Shown here piece after piece: positions 8,795 through 17,712 of a stretch of DNA of 64,000 nt. A program made the translations under genes and the position numbers. This DNA is from Bacillota bacterium. Lineage in GTDB: Bacteria; Bacillota; Clostridia; Oscillospirales; Ruminococcaceae. The first letter of the stretch is position 1; every line of letters starts with the position of its first letter. Location: the NCBI GenBank assembly GCA_023460035.1, contig JAEWRN010000021.1:124001-188000 (forward strand), read 5' to 3'. The notes below the pieces were generated by a model that saw only the letters and a program-made list of their open reading frames with translations, searched no databases and was not told where the DNA came from.

Positions 8795-10282
8795 TTATCG
8801 TTTGTCCATGTCGGACGGCACAAAGTCGCCGGTTTCCATGTAAAATTGCAGCATTCTGCCGCGCATCGTTTCGATTTGCGCCGCGTATGCCGGGTCTGCA
8901 ATGCGGTTGTCGGTCTCCATCGGGTCTGCCGCAAGGTCGTAAAACTCGTCGTGCTCGTACAGCCGCAGCACATATTTGTAATCGCCCATGCGCACCATGC
9001 AGCCCTTGGTGTGGGCCGGGCCCTCGGTGTGCTGGGTAGAGATGCGCGGCCAGTAGGGCGAATTTGGCCCGTGCTCGGGCTCCATGGCCTGCGTTTCACC
9101 GTGCAGCCGCCCGCCCTCGCAAAACACGGCGTCCCGGTGGGGGGCTGCGGTGGCAAGGGTGTCGCACAGCGATTTGCCAAACTGGCAGTAACCCGGTGTG
9201 ACACCGGCCATTTCATACACGGTGGCGGGCAGGTCGTTCAGCTGCACCAGCGCGTCGCTGACCCCCGGTTTAAGCGGGGTGCCGGCCGCGGGCTTTACCA
9301 GCAGCGGCACATTGGTCAGGGTGTCCTCAAAGCTGTTCTGGCATTTTTCTGCAATGCCGTAGTCGGTGGTGTAGTCGCCGTGGTCACTAAACACAAACAC
9401 GTTGGTGCTGTCGTAGACCCCGGTTTGCCTTAACTTGTCCAGCAACAGCCCCAGCTGGTGGTCAAACCGCGCCACCATGCCAAGGTAAACCGCCCTGACT
9501 TCATTATACTGCGCTTCGCCCCAGTTTTGCATCCCCTGCTTTTTGCGAATTTCGTACAGCATGCTTGCTTTGCCGGCCAGCGTTTCCACATCCGGCCTGC
9601 GCGGGGGCAGGCCGGCGCGGTCAATCAGCGAATACCACGGCTCCTCGCAGCCATACGGCGGGTGCGGGAAAATGAGGGTGCAATAAATGAAAAACGGTTT
9701 TGCACCCGGCCGTGCACTGCGCTCTTCTAAATAGCGCAGTGCGCTGGCAAGGCAGTTCCAGTCAAAGGTGTTATCCAGCGAGTGCGCGGGGTACTTGCCG
9801 GTGTAAAACGAGTATTGCAGGTCGGCCCCCTGCATGACGGGCACAATTTCTGGTTTTGGGCCACCGGTGGGAAATTTTATGTGCCCGCCTTCGACCTTGC
9901 TTTTTTCCACAAGGTCGGTGCCGTCAAAAAAGTAATCACAGTACTCTGTTTTTGCCCATTCGCCGGGGATGAAATCGTTGCGGCCTACCCATACGACCTC
10001 GTAACCGTTCTCTTTCATGGTTTTCAGCAAATTCGGGTCTTCACGGCGCATCAGGTAGTGCATGGTGCGGTGCCCCAGCGTGTGGGGGTACAGCCCGGTT
10101 AAAAAGCTGCACCTGCTTGGTACGCACACGGGGTTTTGGCAGTAGGCGTTGCGAAACGAAACGCCCTCTGCCGCAAGGGCATCCAGGTTGGGTGTAACCG
10201 CCGCGGGGTTACCCATGTGGTGCAAAGAGTCGCGGCGCATTTGATCTGCCACGAACCAGAGAATGTTCGGTTGTTGTGCCAT
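8795..10282 (-). CDS. Type I sulfatase (Cys-type), probably cytoplasmic
   Basis: Alkaline-phosphatase-fold sulfatase of 495 residues that hydrolyses sulfate esters. The formylglycine site is Cys53 in CVPSR followed by CSFLTGLYPHTLGHR; the metal-binding start NILWFVADQ and the FSDHGDYTTDYG motif are present. A Cys-type site needs a radical-SAM maturase (anSME) or equivalent, which is not in this window. There is no signal peptide, so it should act inside the cell, on the PTS-imported sugar. It sits between EIIC (58 bases upstream) and EIIA (17 bases downstream) in one operon, which makes a role in using a sulfated beta-linked disaccharide likely. Confidence 0.93.
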   Translation of the reverse strand: MAQQPNILWFVADQMRRDSLHHMGNPAAVTPNLDALAAEGVSFRNAYCQNPVCVPSRCSFLTGLYPHTLGHRTMHYLMRREDPNLLKTMKENGYEVVWVGRNDFIPGEWAKTEYCDYFFDGTDLVEKSKVEGGHIKFPTGGPKPEIVPVMQGADLQYSFYTGKYPAHSLDNTFDWNCLASALRYLEERSARPGAKPFFIYCTLIFPHPPYGCEEPWYSLIDRAGLPPRRPDVETLAGKASMLYEIRKKQGMQNWGEAQYNEVRAVYLGMVARFDHQLGLLLDKLRQTGVYDSTNVFVFSDHGDYTTDYGIAEKCQNSFEDTLTNVPLLVKPAAGTPLKPGVSDALVQLNDLPATVYEMAGVTPGYCQFGKSLCDTLATAAPHRDAVFCEGGRLHGETQAMEPEHGPNSPYWPRISTQHTEGPAHTKGCMVRMGDYKYVLRLYEHDEFYDLAADPMETDNRIADPAYAAQIETMRGRMLQFYMETGDFVPSDMDKR

Positions 10283-10340
10283 GGGGTCACTTCCTTATTC
10301 CATTACAGTATCGCGTTCGGGTCTGCATTCAATCAGTGGG

Positions 10341-11630
10341 TCACGCTGTCTCTTTTTCTTCGGCGACGGCTTGCTTGTCGCAAATTTTGAAGAACGGGAA
10401 ATAGATGGCAAACTGCATGGCAACCAGTACAATCTGCCAGACAGCCGCGCGCCAGCCGCCGGTGAGGAAGCCGGAGAGCAGTACCGGGGTACCGGTAGAA
10501 AGCTGTAAACCGTTGAGGTAAGGCAGCACGCCCACCGCCGTCAGCAGATACGACAGAACAAAGCTGAGCAGCGGGGTGACGATCATCGGGATGAACATCA
10601 GCACATTGAGCACCAGCGGGAAACCAAAGACAATCGGCTCGGAGATAGAGCACAGCGCCGGTAATACAGCAATTTTGCCCAATGTTTTATACCGGTTGCT
10701 TTTTGCGAAGAAAAACATGCACAGCGCAAGGCCAATCACGCCGCCGCTGCCGCCCAGCTGCACAAAGGTAAACCACCAGGTGTTGGTCAGCAGGTTGGGC
10801 ATGCTGGCACCGGCCGCAAGGGCGTCCAGGTTTTCAATGGCGGGGGCCATGTACAGCATCGAAAGGAACGGCATGACTACCATGCCGCCGTGGATGCCAA
10901 AGAACCACAGCAGGTTGCACAGCAGCACCAGCAGGCCAAAGGTAATGGGGCTTTCAGTCAGGGTGCTCAGCGGTGCGCGCAGAATGCCGTAAATCAAATC
11001 GTTCAGCGTGCCGTAGCTTGTCAGGGTGCAAAGCTGGCGCACAATAACAAACAGAATCGTCAGAAAACCGGCCGGCAAAATGGCTGAAAACCCGTTTGCG
11101 ATCTGCGGGGGCACGCCGTCCGGCATTTTAATGACGATATGCCGGGTGATAAAGACATTGTAAATCAGCGGGACTGTTACGCCAAGGATCATTGCGGTAA
11201 ACAGGCCGGCCGCACCAAAATAGGTGGTGTTGATGGCTGATGCCACCGCCGCGTCCCCCTCGCCGATGCCGGTGGGGATCTGAAGCAGGAACATAAACAG
11301 GGTAACAAGGCCGACCAAAACCGATTGGTCTTTGCATGCAAGCTGGTCTGCCATGCTTTTGCCAATGGCAAACACCGCGTACAGTGCGATCATGTTGGTC
11401 GTGTAAGTTGTGACCATGCCGATGAGCGGTTTCAAACCAATTGCGGTGATAAAGCTTTGGTAAGGGGCAATGCTGAGGCCCGCCAGCAGCGAAGCGATTG
11501 CGCCCACCATGATAATCGGCAGCAGCATACTAAACCCGCCGCTGATGGCCCGCAACACTTTGCTGGATGAAAGCCTGTTCGCAACAGGAATTAGGGTTTT
11601 TTCCATTGCTTTTTGGAGTTTTTCCATCAT
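10341..11630 (-). CDS. PTS lactose/cellobiose-family EIIC permease
   Basis: Membrane permease of the cellobiose type (CelB-like), 429 residues, about ten membrane segments. Family stretches seen include PIIMVGAIASLLAGL near the N-terminus, FFGIHGGMVVMPFL in the middle and EPIVFGFPLVLN in the substrate-loop region. The start is placed at ATG 11630 (MMEKLQKAMEK), ten bases after AGGAAGG; the frame continues upstream to 11717 but without family-like sequence. It is the promoter-proximal gene of the minus-strand operon and faces the RpiR regulator. Confidence 0.94.
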   Translation of the reverse strand: MMEKLQKAMEKTLIPVANRLSSSKVLRAISGGFSMLLPIIMVGAIASLLAGLSIAPYQSFITAIGLKPLIGMVTTYTTNMIALYAVFAIGKSMADQLACKDQSVLVGLVTLFMFLLQIPTGIGEGDAAVASAINTTYFGAAGLFTAMILGVTVPLIYNVFITRHIVIKMPDGVPPQIANGFSAILPAGFLTILFVIVRQLCTLTSYGTLNDLIYGILRAPLSTLTESPITFGLLVLLCNLLWFFGIHGGMVVMPFLSMLYMAPAIENLDALAAGASMPNLLTNTWWFTFVQLGGSGGVIGLALCMFFFAKSNRYKTLGKIAVLPALCSISEPIVFGFPLVLNVLMFIPMIVTPLLSFVLSYLLTAVGVLPYLNGLQLSTGTPVLLSGFLTGGWRAAVWQIVLVAMQFAIYFPFFKICDKQAVAEEKETA

Positions 11631-11956
11631 AATTGCATTTCCTTCCTCTCGATAACCAAAATATCCGCCTTTCCTGCAGCGCGCTGGTACAGGCTTGTGA
11701 CAGCAACAATATAACACGGTTTGGAAATGTTTTCAATTAATTTTTGGAATGTTTTTCATTTTTGGTTATCGTTCCAATTAAACAAGCAGAAATTTGCTAA
11801 AATGACGGATGAAAATCGCGAAACCCTTGAAAAGTCGGTGTGTTTTGAGTTGGAAAATTTTCCAGATTTATTGATTGTTTCGCGAATATCGTCTATCATA
11901 GAAGGGACAAAATGTGTCCTGCCGCCTGTGTGCGGCGCAAGAAGAAAGAGGAAACT
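11631..11956. promoter_or_regulatory. Divergent control region with three operator-like sites
   Basis: Three 14-base sites of one type lie here: TGGAAATGTTTTCA (11722-11735), TGGAATGTTTTTCA (11745-11758) and the perfect palindrome TGGAAAATTTTCCA (11851-11864). Two cluster near the EIIC side, one near the regulator. They are the obvious binding sites for the RpiR protein. Exact promoter hexamers are not clear to me. Confidence 0.7.
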
Positions 11957-12733
11957 ATGAATCCAATTGAATTGCTGAAAAACGGGTTTGACAGCTTTAC
12001 CAAGTCAGAGCAAAAAGCCGCCGCCTATATTTTAAACGACCCAAAAGTAGTGTTGGCAGAATCGCTGTCCATCATTGCGAAAAAGTCCGGCTCTTCGAAT
12101 GCCGCACTGGTGCGGCTGTGCCAAAAGCTTGGGTTTCGGGGGTTTTCTGAGTTTCAGTTTTCGATGCACCGCGCGTTGATTTCCCACGAGACCGACCCGG
12201 ACGGCGCGCGCATCGACAATATGCAGGGCATTTTAAACATGTACACCCAATACATTAACCAGCTGCCGTCCTTTGTCTCGCAGCAGGAGCTGGCGCAGAT
12301 GGCACAGGCCATCTGCGAAGCCAACCGCATTTCCATTTGGGGTGTTAACCGCACCGGGCAGTCGGCCCGGCAGCTGTCAAACCGACTGGGGCGGCTGGGG
12401 CTTTTTAATAAGGTCACCGAGGATTTTGTGGTGATGCACGACGACGCAAATTGCCTGCGCAAGGGTGATTTGTGTATTCTGTTTACGATGTTTGGCCGCG
12501 GCCGCAAAGACTACGACCAAATGCTGGCTCTGCTGCAAGAGCGCGGGTGCCGCACGATTTTGGTGACGATGAACCCGCGCCTGACCCTTGCCCGCTATGC
12601 AGACCAGATTATCTCGCTGCCCTGCATCAGCCGCGCCAGCACGACCAATTTTTTTGAAGACCAGATTATTGTGTACCTGTTTATCGAGCTGCTGCTGTAT
12701 GAGGTGGCAAACACCTATATAGAAAAGGAATGA
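11957..12733 (+). CDS. RpiR/MurR-family regulator of the PTS operon
   Basis: Regulator of 258 residues. The N-terminal HTH (about residues 1-77) shows FTKSEQKAAAYILNDP and SGSSNAALVRLCQKLGFRGFSEF, and the C-terminal SIS domain (about 105-240) binds phosphosugars in this family. It is divergent from the PTS-sulfatase-GH1 operon and so probably senses the phosphorylated sugar. ATG 11957 follows AGAGGA. The protein ends in VANTYIEKE; another frame continues coding-like sequence past the stop, so the C-terminus may be frameshifted. Confidence 0.92.
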   Translation: MNPIELLKNGFDSFTKSEQKAAAYILNDPKVVLAESLSIIAKKSGSSNAALVRLCQKLGFRGFSEFQFSMHRALISHETDPDGARIDNMQGILNMYTQYINQLPSFVSQQELAQMAQAICEANRISIWGVNRTGQSARQLSNRLGRLGLFNKVTEDFVVMHDDANCLRKGDLCILFTMFGRGRKDYDQMLALLQERGCRTILVTMNPRLTLARYADQIISLPCISRASTTNFFEDQIIVYLFIELLLYEVANTYIEKE

Positions 12734-12815
12734 CCGCACGGAGGATAAATTAGACGCTGCCGCCGTGCAACAGCTAAACCGGCAGCTGGATGCGTTATTT
12801 GAAGAGCTGACCTGA
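12734..12815 (+). other. Out-of-frame coding-like tail after the RpiR gene
   Basis: In the +1 frame relative to the regulator, an open stretch runs across its stop to TGA 12813. It reads as an amphipathic helix (LDAAAVQQLNRQLDALFEEL) and has no start codon. It may be the original C-terminus lost by a one-base frameshift, or chance. Confidence 0.35.
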
Positions 12816-12850
12816 TACCTTACCGGATACCCTGATACGAAGATAAAACG

Positions 12851-12884
12851 ACAAGCAGCCCGCTATGGTGGGCTGCTTGTTTGT
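12851..12884 (+). terminator. Probable terminator of the RpiR gene
   Basis: An 11-bp stem (12851-12861 with 12870-12880) is followed by a short T-rich stretch TTGTGCTTT. Confidence 0.7.
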
Positions 12885-12955
12885 GCTTTATGGGGGGTAT
12901 AACACCGTGCGGGCAAAGCAGGTACCGCTAGCGGTGCACGAAGAAGAGGGTTAAA

Positions 12956-12992
12956 CCCCCGTTTTGGAACAACTGACCCCCGTGTTGGAACG
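12956..12992. repeat. Tandem 21-bp repeat, possible IS21-type end relic
   Basis: The unit CCCCC + GT(T/G)TTGGAAC + six bases occurs twice with a 21-base period (GGAAC cores at 12966 and 12987). Read on the minus strand the unit contains GGGGGTCAGTTG, which resembles the multiple terminal repeats of IS21-family elements. A matching pair lies at 59108-59139. No transposase remains nearby. Confidence 0.45.
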
Positions 12993-13095
12993 AATTGGTA
13001 GAAGAAAAGGGGGTTAGCTGGTATGCTAATGTAAAGCCTTTGGTGCGGGGTAATACACGCAGGCAGGGGGCAAAAACAGAAAGCTGGGCGGGAAG

Positions 13096-14478
13096 ATGAA
13101 AAAACGGTTTGTGGCAATGTTAGCGGCGTTGCTGTGTTTGCTGGTGGCGTGCGGGCAAACCGTGCCGGCAACCACATCTGTTTCATCTGTTTCGGCAGAC
13201 ACACAGCAAACAGGCAAAGCGGTGGGGGCAGGGTTTCGAATGGCCACCAGCCCGGACTTTACCTGTACTGGCAGCGGCAATGCCGAGGGCTTTTATTCGG
13301 TTGTCGCAAATGACGATGGCTCTAAAAACATTCTGTATACCGATTATGCTTCGGCCAGCCAAGTTTATTTGTGTAACCAGCCTAACTGTGAGCATGATTC
13401 AGAAAAATGCACGGCGTGGGTCGCACCGTTTGAGGGCTCCGTGACCCCGGTGGCAACAGAAAACAACCTGTTTCTCATCTACAGCGGTACCACGCAAAAT
13501 GCAAAAATAGAACAAATGGGGCTGAACGGCGAAAATAAAAAAATTATTTTTACTTTTTCGCAGCAGGCGGTCATTGAAAATGCCGTCGCGGCCAATGACC
13601 AATTTCTTGTTTTTTCTGTTTGCAGCTACCAACAAGACAATGACGGTGGAGTAGAGCCCCAATACAATTTAGTGGCACTGGAGCTGAAAACCCAGAAAAT
13701 GACGACACTGTTTTCACTGGCTGAGCATAGTGATAAAAATAAGGCAGAAAACAAGGCGATGTTTTTTAAAGGGGTCACTAATACCGGTTTTATTGTGGAG
13801 ACAATGGTGCAGAATGCCTATGAAACAGACGAGACGAGTGTTGAAAAAACCTTTGAGAACATGAATAACGCAACGACTCACACCGTTTATGAAATTCCTT
13901 TTGACGGGTCGGCCCCGCAACCGCTGCTCACCTACGCAAACAATCAATGTAATGGCATGCCCTACGGGGATTCGTTTTTTTATGTGAAGAAAAAAGAAAA
14001 CGGGTTGCTTACCTTGCTGCGCCTAAAAACAGATACCCAAGAAACGACGGTATTGGCAGACGATTTTGCAAAGCAGTGGCTGGGTGAAGAGAAAAAAGAA
14101 ATGACGGTGGACGATGTCGTATTTCGGAACTTTGTGGATGGTTATCTGCTGATGAATGTGCTGACGGACGAATACGTTGCAAAAAATGAAAAAACAGAGA
14201 GCATGGAGCTTGTGTTTACCGGGGTAGCGGTAGACCCGGGCAGCAAAGAAATGAAAACGATTGGTTTGACCAGCCACTACAATGCAACGACGGTACCGGC
14301 GGATATTTTGGCGCAGGCCGGGGACAAGCTGTTGGTGTTTGCCTCTGTTTTGCCGCAGCAGGACCAAGGCTTTAGAAAAGGGGCAGTGGCCCGCAAGGTG
14401 GCCCTCATCAGCAAAACGGACTACCTTCAATCGGTGCCCAATTTTACAATGGTAAATTTGTTGCGGGAGTATTGGTGA
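13096..14478 (+). CDS. Lipoprotein, tandem paralogue 1
   Basis: Secreted lipoprotein of 460 residues, function unknown. Signal peptide with lipobox LLVAC (Cys19). The mature part is beta-rich with repeated 'value of text' patterns typical of TolB/beta-propeller-like Clostridial lipoproteins. A conserved block at residues 58-125 includes GSGNAEGFY, KNILYTDY and a Cys-x4-Cys-x-His-x4-Cys motif (Cys93, Cys98, His100, Cys105). It shares these blocks with the next gene, 87 bases downstream, showing a tandem duplication. A sensor or surface-binding role is possible but unproven. Confidence 0.85.
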   Translation: MKKRFVAMLAALLCLLVACGQTVPATTSVSSVSADTQQTGKAVGAGFRMATSPDFTCTGSGNAEGFYSVVANDDGSKNILYTDYASASQVYLCNQPNCEHDSEKCTAWVAPFEGSVTPVATENNLFLIYSGTTQNAKIEQMGLNGENKKIIFTFSQQAVIENAVAANDQFLVFSVCSYQQDNDGGVEPQYNLVALELKTQKMTTLFSLAEHSDKNKAENKAMFFKGVTNTGFIVETMVQNAYETDETSVEKTFENMNNATTHTVYEIPFDGSAPQPLLTYANNQCNGMPYGDSFFYVKKKENGLLTLLRLKTDTQETTVLADDFAKQWLGEEKKEMTVDDVVFRNFVDGYLLMNVLTDEYVAKNEKTESMELVFTGVAVDPGSKEMKTIGLTSHYNATTVPADILAQAGDKLLVFASVLPQQDQGFRKGAVARKVALISKTDYLQSVPNFTMVNLLREYW

Positions 14479-14565
14479 CTAAAGGGCTGTGTCTGGGGTG
14501 GGTACAGTGTGACTGGGGCGGGTGGCAGGGCGCCCCCTGCAAGGCGAATAGCAAAAGAAAGGCAG

Positions 14566-15954
14566 ATGAAAGTGAAGAAAAAACGAATATTCGGGCTGAT
14601 CGCCTGCCTTGCGTTCTGCTGCTTTTCCGCCTGCGGCAGGCAGGCGTTACCGCAAGGCAGCAGCCCGGCGCAAACAGCGGGCCCCGAGAGGCTATTGCAC
14701 ACAGGCGCCGCGCCGTTTCATATGGTCTCTACGGTGGATATAACTTCTTATGGCAGCGGCAACGAAAAAGGGTTTTACGAGGTGTTTGAAAACGAAGACC
14801 ATTCTAAAAACATCATGTATACCGATTATGAGACACAAAAACAAATTTACCTCTGTGCACAGCCAAACTGTACGCATCAGGATGAACGCTGCACATCGTG
14901 GGTTGCCCCACAAGAAGAAATAGTAACCCCGGTGGTGTTGGATGAAAATTTGTTGTTGGTGCATAACTCCACCGAGGTGGCACCCTATATTGAAATTTTG
15001 AATCTGGACGGCACAGACAAAAAACTGCTCTACCAGTTTGCGGCGAACACCGAAATTGTCAATGGTATTGCATACAATGGGCAGGCGATTGCACTGATGA
15101 CACGCCAGTATGATAATACAGACCCCGCGGCGGTTAAGGTGCGTTTTGCGCTTGTGGGCATTCGCCTTGCGGACCAACAGGCCGCCGAGCTGTATGCCTA
15201 TGAGCCGCAGGAAGGGAACGTGACAAAAGCAGGCAGCGGCAGCATCTTTTTAATGGGTACCACGGCAGACGGGTTTGTGTGTAAAACAATTTTGCTGCAA
15301 AGCTACAGCACCGAGAGCAATGACCCCGAAACGATAGCGGACAACATGAAAGCCGCCACCCGGCACGAGGTATTTTTGATCCCGTTTGACGGCACGGCCC
15401 CCAAGGCATTGTTTGCGTACCAGGAGGGGCAGGGTTTTGAAATGGCTACAGGGCAACGGCTGTTTTTGCTGCAAGCTGGGGATGGGGACGCCATTTGCGT
15501 CAGCGAAGTGGACACCGCGACCGCGACAAAAAGGGTCATTGTGCCGGATTTGAAACAGTCTAATTTGGCAAGCCTTTTTGACGGACATGGGATGGATGAT
15601 GTTGGGATTATGGGGCTGGTAAATGACCAGTTGATGCTGAATTTTGAAGCCAGCTCCAGCTTTAATCAGCATGGGGATATTGAAGTAATTATTCGCTGTG
15701 TCTCGGTCGATACCGTCACCAGGGAACTGCAAGAAAACACGCTGACAAACTATTATAATGCAACAAAGGTACCTGTTTTTGTGCTGGCGCAGGCAGGGGA
15801 CTACCTGCTGGTGCAGGCAGAAGTGAAAAATGTAAAACCCGCAGGGCAACAGGTATTTACGGTAGAGCGCAGTTTGGGGCTGATTTCAAAAGAGGATTAC
15901 CTGGCTTCAAAGCCGAATTACAAGATGATCGATTCCATACGAAAAGCGGGGTAA
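14566..15954 (+). CDS. Lipoprotein, tandem paralogue 2
   Basis: Secreted lipoprotein of 462 residues, paralogue of the preceding gene. Lipobox CFSAC with Cys23. It keeps the GSGNEKGFYEVFEN and KNIMYTDY blocks and the same Cys-x4-Cys-x-His-x4-Cys spacing (YLCAQPNC, then ERC), and the same C-terminal pattern (YYNATKVPVFVLAQAGDYLLV, LGLISKEDYLASKPNYKMI). The start ATG 14566 is chosen because the signal peptide begins there; in-frame sequence upstream is not coding-like. Function unknown; the copies have diverged widely, so the duplication is not recent. Confidence 0.85.
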   Translation: MKVKKKRIFGLIACLAFCCFSACGRQALPQGSSPAQTAGPERLLHTGAAPFHMVSTVDITSYGSGNEKGFYEVFENEDHSKNIMYTDYETQKQIYLCAQPNCTHQDERCTSWVAPQEEIVTPVVLDENLLLVHNSTEVAPYIEILNLDGTDKKLLYQFAANTEIVNGIAYNGQAIALMTRQYDNTDPAAVKVRFALVGIRLADQQAAELYAYEPQEGNVTKAGSGSIFLMGTTADGFVCKTILLQSYSTESNDPETIADNMKAATRHEVFLIPFDGTAPKALFAYQEGQGFEMATGQRLFLLQAGDGDAICVSEVDTATATKRVIVPDLKQSNLASLFDGHGMDDVGIMGLVNDQLMLNFEASSSFNQHGDIEVIIRCVSVDTVTRELQENTLTNYYNATKVPVFVLAQAGDYLLVQAEVKNVKPAGQQVFTVERSLGLISKEDYLASKPNYKMIDSIRKAG

Positions 15955-16016
15955 AACGGGCGGCAACGCACATGGTGCATAGCGCCCCGCGCGAAAAGCG
16001 GCAGCTTAACACACAA

Positions 16017-16067
16017 TAAAAAAGGCAAACAGCCGATGCGGTTTCTGCGCCCGCATCGGCTGTTTGC
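16017..16067 (-). terminator. Terminator of the opuC operon
   Basis: A perfect 17-bp stem (16025-16041 with 16051-16067) followed on the minus strand by a run of T (A-run 16017-16023 on the plus strand). Confidence 0.93.
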
Positions 16068-16083
16068 TCTATTAGAAGGGGGA

Positions 16084-17013
16084 TTACGCGTCAATCAGGC
16101 CCTGCTCTGTGAGGAAGGTACGTGCCACTTCCTCAGGGGTCTTGCCGTTGACGTCAACCTCGTAGGTGAGGTCTGTCATGATTTCGTTGGTAAACTGGCC
16201 GCCCAGCATGTTCAGCACTTCTTCCAGGTTCGGCGCGGTGTCGGCATAGCGCTCAAACAAGTCGTTGCGCACCAGCAGGGCGTCGTTGTAATCGGGGAAG
16301 TAGCTGCGGTCGTCCTTCAGCACTTTCAGCCCCACTTTTTTGTTCATGCCATCGGTGGTGTAAACAATGGTCACATCAATGTTGCCGCTTTCAATGGCGG
16401 AATATTTCAGCGCAAGGTCGATGGCCTTGGCCTCTTTAAACTCTAAGCCGTAAAACTGAGAGAACGGGCCGAATTTCATGCTGCCCTCTTCGCTGAAAAA
16501 TTCGTGTTCGGCACCAAATACCAGCTCGGGCGCAACGGCCGCAAGGTCGCTGATGGTCTCAAGGTTGTACTTGTCGGCCAGCGCCTGTGTAACGCCGATG
16601 GCGTAGGTGTTTTCGCTGCCCAGCATCTCCATCAGGTGTAAGCCCGATTCCTCGGACACCAGTTTATTGGCGTAGTCGTAAATACTCTCGCCTTCCGGCA
16701 CGTCGGTGACGTCCTTTTTCAGGTAGGTCGTCAGCACGGTGCCGTCGTAGCAGTTCATCAAATCGCTGCCGCCACCGGCAACAAGGTCGTGGTAGTTGTT
16801 GACCGGCGACATCTCATCGCGGATTTCCACCGTGAGGTCGGTGTGGTTTTCCACCAGCTGCTTTACCATCTGGTGGACGATTTTCATTTCAGAAAACTGG
16901 CCGTCATAAATGACAATGGGCGGGGTGGAGCTTTTCTTTTCACCACAGCCGGCAAACAGCGCCAGCGCAAAAACCGTGCTCAATAAAATAGCAAATACTT
17001 TTTTCACAAACAT
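16084..17013 (-). CDS. opuCC: Osmoprotectant (glycine betaine/choline/carnitine-type) ABC substrate-binding lipoprotein
   Basis: Extracellular binding protein of 309 residues, family OpuAC/OpuC. Lipobox ALFAGC with Cys23. The mature domain starts with PPIVIYDGQFSEMKIVHQMVKQLVENHTDLTVEIRDE, typical of the quaternary-ammonium binding family, with two lobes and a C-terminal TEQGLI segment. Last gene of a four-gene minus-strand operon after ATPase and two permeases; 102 bases separate it from the upstream permease. The exact ligand cannot be told from sequence. Confidence 0.93.
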   Translation of the reverse strand: MFVKKVFAILLSTVFALALFAGCGEKKSSTPPIVIYDGQFSEMKIVHQMVKQLVENHTDLTVEIRDEMSPVNNYHDLVAGGGSDLMNCYDGTVLTTYLKKDVTDVPEGESIYDYANKLVSEESGLHLMEMLGSENTYAIGVTQALADKYNLETISDLAAVAPELVFGAEHEFFSEEGSMKFGPFSQFYGLEFKEAKAIDLALKYSAIESGNIDVTIVYTTDGMNKKVGLKVLKDDRSYFPDYNDALLVRNDLFERYADTAPNLEEVLNMLGGQFTNEIMTDLTYEVDVNGKTPEEVARTFLTEQGLIDA

Positions 17014-17115
17014 GCCTCCTATGCAATTCTGTGTCGGGTTGTACAGCGCGCACCGCGCAGGGGCGGCAGCGCAAAACAGACATAATTATCCGCCTTGTTG
17101 TGCAAAGCGGCCGGC

Positions 17116-17712
17116 TTAATGGGTTGCGCGCCGGTTCATCCGCTTTTCAATCAGCGCCATGCCGGCATCAAACACCACGGCCATTGCCATTAAGGTCAAT
17201 GTGCCGGAGAAAATCAGCCGCATGTTTTGGGTGCGAATGCCCTGGTTGATGATGCTGCCAAGGCCGCCGCCGCCCACCGAGGTGGCAAACACCGCAACGC
17301 CCACCGCCGTAACGGTGGCAATGCGAATACCGGTAAACACCATGGGGAACGCCAGCGGAAGCTCAATGCTGAACAGCCGGTCCCATTTTGAAAGCCCCAT
17401 GCCGCGTGCCGCCTCTTTGATACCGGGGCTGATATTGTCCAGCCCCAAAAAGGTATTGTGCACAATGGGCAGCAGCGAATACAGCACCAGCCCAATAATG
17501 ACAGTCGGTTTGCCGGCGCCAAACAGCACCATCACCATGCCAAGCAGCGCCAGCGCGGGGATGGTCTGCAACACCTCACTTGCCCACAGCACCACCTTGC
17601 GTGCCGGGCGGTTGAGATAGGCAAAAATGCCAAGCGGCAGGCCCACGGCGGTGGAGAACAGCACCGACAGTAACACCAGATACAGGTGCTCTAACACAAG
17701 TTTCATCGTCAT
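17116..17712 (-). CDS. opuCD: Osmoprotectant ABC transporter permease (OpuCD-like)
   Basis: Inner-membrane permease of 198 residues with five to six membrane segments. The EAA-type loop is visible in ISPGIKEAARGMGLSKWDRLFSIELPLAFP. It overlaps the upstream permease stop by four bases (ATGA), so translation is coupled. With the second permease it forms the channel that imports osmoprotectants. Confidence 0.94.
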   Translation of the reverse strand: MTMKLVLEHLYLVLLSVLFSTAVGLPLGIFAYLNRPARKVVLWASEVLQTIPALALLGMVMVLFGAGKPTVIIGLVLYSLLPIVHNTFLGLDNISPGIKEAARGMGLSKWDRLFSIELPLAFPMVFTGIRIATVTAVGVAVFATSVGGGGLGSIINQGIRTQNMRLIFSGTLTLMAMAVVFDAGMALIEKRMNRRATH

